NCBI GenBank assembly: GCA_023515745.1 | Contig: JALECJ010000257.1 | Location: 746,687 to 810,686 of the forward strand | Origin: Amoeboaphelidium protococcarum | Lineage: Eukaryota; Aphelidiomycota; Aphelidea | DNA length: 64,000 bases | Direction: 5' to 3' | Part shown: in pieces, positions 48,364-58,791 of the stretch | Layout of the letters: each line of letters starts with the position of its first letter | Numbering within the stretch: the first letter of the stretch is position 1 | The notes under the pieces: model-generated | The model's database searches: none | Told to the model about the DNA's origin: nothing | Seen by the model: the letters and a program-made list of their open reading frames with translations, nothing else | Translations under genes and position numbers: made by a program

Positions 48364-51300
48364 ATGAGCGATTAGGTGGGATGGGAAGATCTTATTGATA
48401 TCGATGAATCCCCGCCTTAGCAGGATGATGAACAGGCTGCCACTTCATCCCAAGACCAGATGTTGTAGGATGTTACTGCTGACAGGGTCAAGATTTAATT
48501 TCAAGATGATAAAGTAAATGAACAGCCTCAGGTTAATCCAACTGCGATTAATTAGGATTAATGGTAGGAATAGAAGGTAGAATAAGAGTTAAATTCAGGT
48601 AGTACATAGAATGGGAATAGTAATAATGGTAAGAATAGGCAGTAGTATTATGAAGATCTGCGAGAAATTATGAGACTTAAAGAGGTGCATTACAAACAGA
48701 TTTATGCTCGTGATAGAATGTATCGCTAGAGGGTATAGGATAAGTTTGTGCGTGATGTAGTGCTCCCCAACGATGTGAGGACCAAATCGATTTTATAATG
48801 GCGTCAGAAAGCCTAATAGCTGTCCAATTAGTATCATCAGCATCAATAGTAGCAGATCGTAAGTGGACAATACAGACGGCGCCATCAAGTTAATTTTCAA
48901 GATGGTCCTGAGCGATATGAACTACTATACTCCGGATCAGCCAGGAGACGTTTAAAATTGAGTGGTCAAGATTATTACTACGACTACTCGGATAGTTTTG
49001 ATTGTGACGTGCCGGAAGTGCTGGTTCCTATCCGCATTGAGATTAATTTAGATACGTCTGCACCTTTAGCTTAGCTATAAGCATCTGGTCTTGGTGGTGC
49101 TGGCGGTGGTAAAGACCATCTGCTGCCCAAGCTTAGAGATACTTTTACTTGGAATCTTAATGAGAAGGCTATAGGTTCTTACCAATTTGCTGCCATGTTG
49201 TGCGAAGATTATGGAATATCCGTGGAGTATTACAGTGAGATGATTGGAAAGTAGATTGAAGAGCAATTGGATGATTTTGTTCGCTTTGGAATTCAGGCTC
49301 AAGGGTTGCAGCGATAGTATATGCAGTATTTCCTTGGTAGAATATCACACTAGGATGCAGAGTTGTATTTGTAATCTCTTCAGCATGATGGTATTAGTGC
49401 AGGAGAGGTGAGATGTCGCCAGGCCGTTGATGTCATGAAGTAAAAGTATCCATATCTATTAAAGGACACGAAATCTTCCAATTCTCTACCAGGAGAGTTG
49501 AGATGTCCAGTCAAGATATCCTGCGTGGTGGGCAATGTTCACGTTGAAGATCAGATGGAAGTGGACTTATACTCGTTTGATACTGATACGCCTGAGTGTA
49601 TTTCCAGCTCTGTGTGTGTAGATCTTGGTCTAGGCGGTGAATTTTATACTGCAATTGCGCACTAAATTCGTGAATAGGTGTGGATCTACGTCAAGCTGCT
49701 CATATGCGTCGGATTCGCATTCGATGGAAGTGATCCATCTGCTATAGATGAGGAAGTTAAAAGTGTCATATTGCCTGTTCTGAATTCTACTAAAAATGCA
49801 GGTAGTGTGATTAGACCGTAGTCTTCAAGAGATGAATGGACGCCAATGTTGAATTTCATGGCCGATTATGATATGGATAAGTGGTTGAAAGAGCGCGATG
49901 GTGGCTCCATAAAGAAGAAGAAACGCACTGGCAGATATCGCCGTAGTGCTCTGTAGATGAAGGAGGGCAGTCTATCGGATCAGTTTGGGTTTTAGGTGTC
50001 TATCACTGAGACTGGTTTGAATAATCCTGGCAGAGATGCTACTACTCAGGATGAAAACGGAATTGATTTGCTTCGTGGTGCTCATTAGTCACAGTAGAAC
50101 ATTCCATTGATATAGGTTATTAATGTGCCCGAGATAAGTGAGCCTCCGCGTACAATGAGATCGCTTTTGAGTAACACGTATGTCCAAGTCTTGGGCTCTA
50201 GTGATCCACAAGGGGATGATGCTCATGAAATTGAATGGGTGCACAAGTATTGTGGTATCCCTGATACGTATAAACAACATGTGTCCATCGAGCCATAAGT
50301 CAGCAATATATTGCAGTAGTAATAGCCGTCAATTTATTCTATGCCCATTGCTAATACTATACCTAAAAGGCAATCAAGAGCTGCTGCTTAAGCGGCCCAA
50401 AGTCACATCAAGGAAATGACATAGTTTGATAATGCGGAAGAGGATGTGGACATGGTGGGAGAGAGCGATGATTAGGCTGATTATACAGAGAATGATGATG
50501 ATGATGATGGAGGTACTGGTGACACGGTAAGTGATTATGCTCCAGATAAGGAATACGTTCTCAAGTAGCCGGATTAAGTCAAAAGCAAACGGTCGTAATC
50601 GCGTTTAGCCAGTGCGTTACCGCCAGCTGAGCCAGTGTCGTAGAGTAAGTCTATGCCTTTTCCATCGAAATAGAGCCCACTAAGAGCAGATCCGCCCGTC
50701 TAGAGTCATAGCCTGCCATTGATGTCTGAAATGTAATAATATCCTCAGATTGCTCCAGAATAACCACTATAGCTTATGCCTTAGAATAGTAATCCGCTGG
50801 CGTCTATTTAAATGCAGCAATTGATTCTAGAATAGCAGAAATAGTAATAGTTTTAACAGCAGCAATAGTAGTAGCTATAACAGCAGTAAATGATGCCTCA
50901 GATGATGTTTGGCAATCCTCATGCCATGCCGTTCGTTCAGTAGCAATAATAGTTTAATCCTTCTTTGGGCATCAATCCGAGTTAAATGCATCAGAATCCT
51001 TAATCTTATCTGGGTGTGTAATAATAGTAATTTCCATAACAGCTTTAGAGTCGTAAGTCTTTAGATTCCGTGTCCACTGGTATTAATCCAAGCCATGTTG
51101 GTGGTGGACGCAGCGAATCTCCGTAGTAGTAGCTACAGCACCTAAAGTCCAAGTCTCCTTCTGTATCTCAAGACACTACCTCATCTACCAACAATACAAC
51201 AACAAGTAAACCTGCCGGTCCCGTCAAGCATTGTGAATTTTGTGGCATTGCATCTACAGAGACACCATTGATGAGGAAAGGACCTGGAGGTAAGAGTACC

Positions 51301-51384
51301 CTCTGCAATAAGTGTGGTCTCAAATATGCCAAGAAGCAGAAGAATGCTCAGAAGGCTTTGGAAAAGCAAAACTCGATTCAATGA
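48364..51384 (+). CDS. SNF5: SNF5/SFH1-family chromatin remodeller subunit with C-terminal GATA finger
   Basis: 1006 residues, TGA stop. Acidic, Gln-rich N-terminus; SNF5 domain at about 215-470, with repeat 1 (VLVPIRIEINLDTSAP, TFTWNLNEKAIGSYQFAAML, IGKQIEEQLDDF) and a second SNF5-type segment (CPVKISCVVGNVHVEDQMEV). Then a nuclear basic stretch (SIKKKKRTGRYRR), acidic runs, a very long Gln-rich region largely in TAG/TAA codons, and at about 953-985 a GATA-type finger (CEFCGIASTETPLMRKGPGG, then CNKCGLKYAKKQ). SNF5 with a C-terminal GATA finger is a fungal arrangement. Core subunit of SWI/SNF or RSC. Confidence 0.92.
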
Positions 51385-51769
51385 TTTTGAAATGGAATCT
51401 TAATATATTCGTTTAGTTTGAAATTCTCTGGTTATAATTTGTGGTTTGAACTCTGAGTGATAGTCCAGCGGATTGTTGATCAACATAATGCTAAAAATTT
51501 CACAGTTCATACTTTGATATTCAATTTTAATCATAAGCGAGCTGTAATAGTCCCTAATTGTGTATAATAATCATCCTTCAATATCTATGAATTTCGCGTT
51601 TTGATTAGATTATTGGGCTTAGGCTATTTATAGATGGGTGGTTGATAGTAACCATTAGAATGCTCCATGATAGAAACATTTTCACTTAAATCTTGAATTA
51701 ACAGAAACTACTCTGAACATTAAACCTTAAAATTAGAAAAATATTCTACTAAGTGCAATTCAGATAAAG
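51385..51769. other. Intergenic region
   Basis: 385 bp, AT-rich, no gene seen. Presumed SNF5 3' UTR and the promoter of the next gene. Confidence 0.4.
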
Positions 51770-52705
51770 ATGTTTCAAGTTGGTATCGCATTAGTAGTAG
51801 TGACGGGACTAATGCAAATGGCTAAAGTGGACGCGCACGCTAGACTGGTCATGCCGGTGCCGTTCAACACTAATCCTACTAGAGCGACACCGTGCGGTGG
51901 ATAAGATAGTCCTCTCTCTGCGGCATACATTCAAAATTTCACCATTGGATCTACTGTGACTTTGAATTGGCAACTTATCGCATCTGATGGTAGTGGCCCG
52001 CTTACTGTGCTGTATGATCAGAGCGGAGGCGTTAACTTTTAGTCGTCTAACAACATCACTGTCTATGGAAATACTCCTTAGGCTCTAGGTGATTACTCTT
52101 TTACAATGACTGTGCCAAATATAACTTGCGGTACCGGTAATCCTAATGTAACAAACTATTGTACTGCCCAGGTAAAAAGCTCTTCAGGCTGGGTCAGTTG
52201 CTTTGCCTTTTAAACTGGCAACTTTTCTGGTGCTGTATTCACTCCTCCACCAACCACTTACTGCACTCCTGCCAACTAGCTATCTTTTTGCACTTCGCTG
52301 AATAACTAGAACATTTTGGTGCCAACAGGCAGCTCTGCTACTTTGCAAGACGGCCTCATAAGGTAGTATTATGACTCTATCGTGAACAACACCAACGTCT
52401 TCTCAGTCGGTGGATAGTCGTTCGATTGTTAGCAGCGTCTGAGATACTATTTGTGTTAGACATAGTTGCCGTACTGTGGTAGAAGTTCATATCTGAATGC
52501 CAACATGAACAAGTGTTATTGTTAGAACACTATGGGCATGTGTGGGCTCACGGAATAGCATCGTCAACTGTTCAACTGTACCACGCTCCCAGACTGTCCC
52601 AACACAAGCGATGCGTCTTCTGCAGCAGTTCCGTCCATAGGCTGGGTTTTGCTTAGCCGCGTGTTTGACTATGCTCAACAAGTTGCTCTGCAGAATTTTA
52701 TATGA
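51770..52705 (+). CDS. Secreted Cys-rich protein with X325/LPMO-like N-terminus
   Basis: 311 residues, TGA stop. The signal peptide probably ends ...MAKVDA, leaving an N-terminal His: HARLVMPVPFNTNPTRATPC then GG. This start, the GSTVTLNWQL strand, GDYSFTMTVPN and paired Cys ending 'WVSCFAF' recall the X325/BIM1-type relatives of copper lytic polysaccharide monooxygenases. I see no second histidine in the N-terminal domain, so a full copper His-brace is doubtful. A second Cys-rich domain follows at about 165-290 (RYYLCQTQLPYCGRSSYLN). The last ~20 residues (SIGWVLLSRVFDYAQQ...) are not a normal GPI tail and may reflect a disrupted 3' end. Confidence 0.65.
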
Positions 52706-52957
52706 TGACTTTGGAAAATACAAATATGAACGTGGTGATAGAGTAATACTCGACGAATACAGTTTTACATCTCGATCACTGCTTAAATTTTTGTACACAC
52801 TTTGGTTTAAAGTAATTTCGTGTCTATTCAATGACAACATTACTGCAGTACGTACTCGACCAAGAGCCTCTAACAGCTCAAGCAAAATGGGTTGAAATTA
52901 GACTTCTTAGATGTTAAAAGAATTTAAACTTCAATGTATTTCAAAAACAACTCTCAA

Positions 52958-54541
52958 TCATCTAAATTTGCGTTATTGAGCCGCTTAAATGAGCTGATTA
53001 GCCTCTCTGAGATTACTGTACTGTTAACCCATTTATTAGCCATCCGAATATATCTAATAATCCCAAGGAGCACCTTCGAATTAAAGCAGCCATGTGAGAT
53101 TATCCAGATTCACCAAACGAGTGCAAGTCTAAGCGCAATCCATCTCACCAAACATGACTGACTTTAGTACTTTCAGCATTCCAGCGCGATATTGATCGTC
53201 ACTTATGATTGCATTCTACCGCATTTTCTCGTTAATAAGTTACACGCCCAGCCGCGCAAATTCCATTCTATCTTTAGTGATCAGTCCATACTCGACGAGC
53301 AGAAAGTATGGAATCTCTTGACTAGTCTCACACAGCTGATCAAGTCTTCCACTTCGAATGTAGAATGACGTAAAATAGGAATACTGCGAGTATTGGACGA
53401 AAGCAATCAGCAGACTTTGATCATCGACCAATCCACTACTGACTAGGTACGTAATAACCTTTTCCCATCTTTTCAATATGGCAAACTCTAATATGATCTT
53501 GGCAGCTTCAACTTCTATAAAGTATGCGTTGTCTATAGACTGTTAGCGAGTGAGTCGAGGAGTTATAAGAGAATCTCTGTTAGTAGTAAATGACTGGACG
53601 GACTAATGGTACGCGTTGTCTCGCTACTGGAATTCATTTAGAGACTACCGCACATCCAATGGGACAATATTCTTAAAAAATTCATTCATATTACCTCCGG
53701 CCTACTTAGGAGTGGATGGATATGTAAAATCTTGATCATACAAAGCCTCATCGTCCGATTAATACACATCGTAATCATGATTTTCGCTCTCATAGGAGAC
53801 CCCCTCAGATCCAGATGGATAACGTTAGAGTACCGAATTATCCCTGAGATGGTTAACAAAAGCGCCTTGATCATCATTATCTTAGTTTTAAGGATAATTA
53901 TGCGCTTAATATTCGGGCCACTGATAATTGCTTTAAGCTTATGATATGGATGTCCATTGCTATACATCAGATAAGGGATAATGATAGAAAGCAGATGGAC
54001 CACTACTGCTAATTCCATCGCGTAACGAGTACGAATCTAGTTGTAAAGTTTGAGCATCTTAAAGCATCTACAGGAACTACTCTTCGTTGAGCGTTTAACG
54101 CGTCTTGAGCTAGGCGACCAAACCTCTCTCACCACCAAATAGCTTCTCCACCTCTGGGATCTCTGCAAATTTGCGTTGCAGATACTGTTGGATGTCAACA
54201 GAATTCGCAATCAGATACATCTACCGTTAAGTGGCTTTATAATTCATCTTTGAAGCTTTATCCTGACCAAGCTTTTAATAAATTTGATAGTGTACTTCAT
54301 TAGGCAAATCGCTAAATCCAGTAGCACCCCTATCCTCCACATTAGATGGCTTTGTAGATTAGTACACGCCATCTTTACTGTCTTAATCCTTAGAGTACGG
54401 CATCGATCTACGCGTCACATCTACAGACTACGATTCACCACCATTCATATACGAGCCTAGACGACTATTACGTGGCTGCTGATCCCGTCTAGAATTACTA
54501 GAAGCAGCTACATCGTTATCTTATAGCGAATTGATTTACAT
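52958..54541 (-). CDS. Unknown protein, weak F-box-like segment
   Basis: 527 residues with very many TAA/TAG, TGA stop. Start MQINSLQDNDVAASSNSRRD; polar N-terminus; about 88-110 DLPNEVHYQIYQKLGQDKAS vaguely resembles an F-box start; about 120-160 are helical (QQYLQRKFAEIPEVEKLFGG). A long Asn/Gln/Tyr/Ser-rich disordered middle. The C-terminal 170 residues are helical (AKIILEFAILKRWEKVITYL; DDQSLLIAFVQYSQYSYFTS), like short ankyrin- or HEAT-type hairpins. No secure family. The frame is continuous across all TAA/TAG, supporting a real gene. Confidence 0.6.
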
Positions 54542-55132
54542 CCCAAACGCGTGCTGTAACAGAATAATAAACACCGAATATATGAATAATCTAGGAAGCC
54601 AAAACATCAGGCAGTAAAAAACAGACAGTCTATCTATATTTAATTATAAATTAATGATGATGAATATCAAAGATAAGAGAATTAATCGTAGCGGACTATA
54701 AAAGTAAAATGATTCAAGCTTTACCATGTGAATCAATGTTACATTTAGAGGCCGCTTAACTGTGTCGCAGCTCACTTCACGCTACGATGATGTTACCTTG
54801 CTCATTACGCGCGGATCACGTTGATACATTAATTACAACACCAAGAAAATGAGTTGACGCTTGGCCATACACCTGATAAGCATTAAAGTATTGTAAAGCG
54901 CTTCATAACCATTTGTACATCCAATCAATCGAACTGATTACTGCATGCAGGTCCGGCCGTTGTCATGGCAACTCAATGTTGGCCATAAACTTCTGCCATC
55001 CGTTCACTTATTCAGTCAACAACTACCATTAATTGATTTGTGACAACAGCGGATATATATATATATATATATAGCATTAATATTTAATCCAGTTTACTGC
55101 CAATTAACCAATTTACTTGATACAAGTCTAGA
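54542..55132. other. Divergent intergenic region
   Basis: 591 bp between divergent genes. It includes an (AT)n run at 55053-55073. No gene seen. Confidence 0.5.
55053..55073. repeat. AT dinucleotide repeat
   Basis: About ten AT units, 60 bp upstream of the next ATG; may act as a TATA-rich promoter element. Confidence 0.8.
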
Positions 55133-57430
55133 ATGACTGAAAATCAGCCGCAAATCGTTAGACTTTTAGACTCTACTGGATTGACAGTACTGGACAGTAT
55201 TGACTGCGAGTATGAAGACTCCTTCTGTCTAGAGACTTTTGGAGATTTAATCACTCAAGCTGAAGAAGTTGAACCCAAAGGTATGTTATATCACCAATGA
55301 CATCAATCGTGACACTATATCCGAACTAGCGAATACTTTGTAGGATCGAAACATTTCATTATAGCAAGAGTACAGACATGGGATCACAAACAACCTGGAC
55401 GTGCCTTCTACTCTTACTACCATGCCCACCATTTGAACAAGTTGCTCTTTCAGACTCAAGTCTACTTGGACAAGAAGCTTATACATAGACTGCATGTAAT
55501 GAACCCATTAACCAATACTGATATAATCGGCAATGTGCTGTACTTTATAGTAGTTGGTAGATCTGGCAATGAGATGGCTGGAGCTGTGACTGCTGCAAAG
55601 AAGCAATCACTGGGCAGTAAAAATGATAATGGTATTAAGGCAACAGCCGCTATCGAATCTGCATCATCACCTCCATCGGACTAGGTATCAACTACTCGTC
55701 CCAAAGTTACAATTAAAGTGGATACTGCTGCTAATACCAGAGGAGACTCTACGAAGCCTAAATTGAATTTTATTGCTCATCCACCGACACCATCAGTCTC
55801 CCGGATGCCACCATTGCAGAATGACACTGCCATGCTGAATCGTGCGTTCCATCATCAACTGCCTGTGCTGGACGAGGACGAAGATGCTGAGGATGGTTAC
55901 GCTTAAGGCGGTTCTGTGGGAGGTGATAATCATAATAATAGCGAATATGATAGTGCACCTCAATCACCTGCTAAATCTATACTGTTTGAGAAATTGTAGA
56001 GTCCACTCGAGTTGGCCAATAATGGCTGGACATTGAAGGGTACTGTGACTTCAGAGGTTGGTACAAAAGAGTAGTTGATGGTGGAAAAGCTACCATCTCC
56101 CTCCATAAGATCTGCATATGGTACGAGATAAAATCCGTTTTCAGCTTATCCATCGAGTCCTTTAAGGGCCGAGTTTGGTGCTGGTGCTGCAACAAGCGGT
56201 GGAAAGAAGGCGTCCAGAAGGACATCCTCTTAAGCTCTGAAGGGAGCCATTGACAAGCAGATCAAGGGCGCTAAAGGATTTAATTAATTGTAAGAGTCCT
56301 CATCAAACTTGATTGAATCGCAGTAACAGTAACAATATAATAGTGGCAGTTAGGAGACTTAATAGAAATAAAATCAACCCTCTGGCAGTGGGGTGAAATT
56401 TGATGTACCTTCAAATACCAAAGCAGGGGAGAATAACATCAAAGGTGGAAAGAGGACTCCTGTGAATCTGACTGTAAGTACTGCGTTAAATGTCAATGTA
56501 TCCAGTGGTCCAAAGACGGCAGATGTTAATGGATTAAAGTAGAGACGCCGCTAGAATGCACCCATCACACCGTCCCCATTCCGACCTCCACTATCTGCGT
56601 TCCCATACTTGGATGAACGCGTGTAGAACAAGCTGGCCGCCATAGTTCCTACTGGATAGATTACACAGAGAGGAGCACCGCTGACTCCAGTCTAGGCTCT
56701 GGCAGTTATTCCACCATCCTCCAAGCAGCGTCGAAGATAATTGAGTTTTATGAACAGTGTAGAGAGTAGTGGATCATTTAATGCCACCATTGAAGATTGG
56801 CAAAAGATGAAGAGTCAAGAGCAGCGACCCAAGATTAGCACTAGAAATGATTAGCTAGTCTAAATACAGATTTCTAGTGCTAGAAGTGATGACCTAGAAG
56901 ATGATGAGGATGATAATGGAGTTGAAGATTTGCAGAGTAGAAGTGGAAAGTATGACGAAGTGAAGCCCTTCGGTGGACTGAACATTGTGGCAGTGGAAGA
57001 TGTTGATTCTCTGATCCGAACATAGCAAGAGTAAACTGTAAACTAAAAGAAGAGTGATGTGGTCTCATTTGATGCTGTTCTGTTGGCAACTGACGGAGAT
57101 TTTTTGGAGCAGTCTAGAATTAGAGCCATTTTCAGGGAGAATGCTGTACACTAGCCAGATGCAGTGCTCTTTGAAATGCCTCCATTCACAGGTGATGATA
57201 ACAATGATGGGGTGACGAACGCTTTAAGAGGAAATAGGCTACTGACGGATGAAGGTGTAATTCCATGTGACTTTTGCTTCCCCACAGACTAACAGTTGAA
57301 TCATCCTAATCCGTATCTACGTGTATTCCATCAACTAAAGTGCTACTTTCTGATTATAGTTCTCACAGCGGCTATCGTTGGATTTATCTACCTGGTTGCC
57401 AATCGCTCATCTCCTCCATCTGGCAGTTGA
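55133..57430 (+). CDS. Conserved-looking tail-anchored membrane protein, function unknown
   Basis: Exons 55133-55280 and 55344-57430, 744 residues, TGA stop. N-terminal acidic segment, then after the intron a compact, conserved-looking domain at about 50-125 (HFIIARVQTWDHKQPGRAFY, AHHLNKLLFQTQVYLDKKLI, MNPLTNTDIIGNVLYFIVVG). A long low-complexity Ser/Gln/Pro/Lys middle with basic RRRQ clusters follows. Near the C-terminus, CYFLIIVLTAAIVGFIYLVA (about 716-738) is a single membrane segment followed by a 9-residue tail, so the protein is probably anchored with its N-terminus in the cytosol. I believe similar N-terminal domains exist in fungi but cannot name the family. Confidence 0.65.
55281..55343 (+). 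other. Intron (63 nt) of the 55133-57430 gene
   Basis: GTATGT donor and TTTGTAG acceptor, phase 1. Unspliced, the frame meets a TGA at 55295-55297; spliced, it joins EPKG to SKHFIIARV without a break. Confidence 0.8.
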
Positions 57431-57609
57431 ATTTAATCAACTATGATCTGGATATAGTTTAATGAATAGATTATGTGCGTTGACTGTATAATGTTAGAAA
57501 GTGAATAAATGATGAGTATGATGACGTGAAATGTGAAGAATAGAATTGAATGCACAAATTAATGTTGATCGCAAGAAGTTAATTTCAATTGATTCATTAG
57601 TCCTTAAAA

Positions 57610-58566
57610 TCACAACTTGCTGTTAGCACCAGATTACTACGTGTAATCATAGAATCCACGACCAGATTTGCGACCCAACTTGCCTTCACTCACCATCTTT
57701 ACTAATAGCTGACTCTTCTTAAAGTCTTTAGGGAAAACGCCTTTATCTTCCCATCCATCAACTATAAACTTGAGCGTGTCCAGTCCAACCATGTCCGCTA
57801 ATGTAAATGGGCCCATAGGATATCCGGCGCCCAACTTCATCGCAGTATCAATATCCTCTACAGAAGCATCGCCTCTCTCATAAAGCGATATGGCCTCAAT
57901 CATGTAAGGCACCAGCAGTCTATTCACAATGAATCCGGGCGTATCTTTACACTTTACCGGAGACTTGCCTAGAGTCTTACTGAACTCAACCAGAGATCTA
58001 AAAGTCTAATCAGACGTTCCACCAACAGATCCATTTGCCAGCGGACTTAAATTGACCACTTCAACCAGCTTCATCAGCGGTACCGGATTAAAAAAATGCA
58101 AGCCAGCCCATAGTCCAGAGCGCTTCTAGTTACCACCATCTTTTCCATGCACACCGCTCATGATCTAAGTGATTGGAATAGAGCTAGTGTTTGAGGCTAG
58201 TATAGTGTGTTGAGGAGCGATTGCATTCAACTTCTTGAATAGAGAAATTTTAGCATCCAAGTTCTCAACAATCGCCTCAATGACCAAATCGCAGTCTTTC
58301 GCAATAGCTCCGCCAGACTCCAGACTGGTACTGGTAGATATGTTTGCCATGACTTGGCTGGTCCAATGCTTCGCCTCATCACCGGAATCCTTATACTTCT
58401 TCGCTGCCATCTTGGCCAAGTTCTTTTCTATGGACGTCACTCCTTTACTCAAAGCCTTCTAGCTGGCGTCAATCAGGCTCACCTACAGTCCACTCTGTGC
58501 CACAACATGCGCTATTCCACTTCCCATCAGTCCCGCTCCAACTACCGCCACCTTTTTAATAGTCAT
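57610..58566 (-). CDS. 3-hydroxyacyl-CoA dehydrogenase with C-terminal peroxisomal signal SKL
   Basis: 318 residues. NAD-binding fold [20 protein letters not shown]; acidic turn around SLIDAS; catalytic block [21 protein letters not shown]-terminal dimer domain with [15 protein letters not shown] and [20 protein letters not shown]. It oxidises L-3-hydroxyacyl-CoA to the 3-keto form in beta-oxidation. After GRGFYDYT come TAG and TAA (Gln Gln), then SGANSKL and TGA, so the protein ends in SKL, the canonical PTS1 peroxisome signal. No N-terminal mitochondrial leader. A standard code would end it before the signal. Confidence 0.93.
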
Positions 58567-58791
58567 ATCTGTACTTTATTTCACTATTTGCTCTTAGGTG
58601 AAACTGCTATTTACCTGGAGTAAGATAAGAAATGTGAAAGTTTCTCTTATGAGCGAATTCTATGCAAAGAAACAACACGGCTTGGTCGTATCACGTTTGT
58701 AAGAAGACAACTTGGTATAAAATACTACAATATACTTGGATCGATCATTTACATTTCATTTATTCCGTTAATTACTTCAGCAATAAGATTC

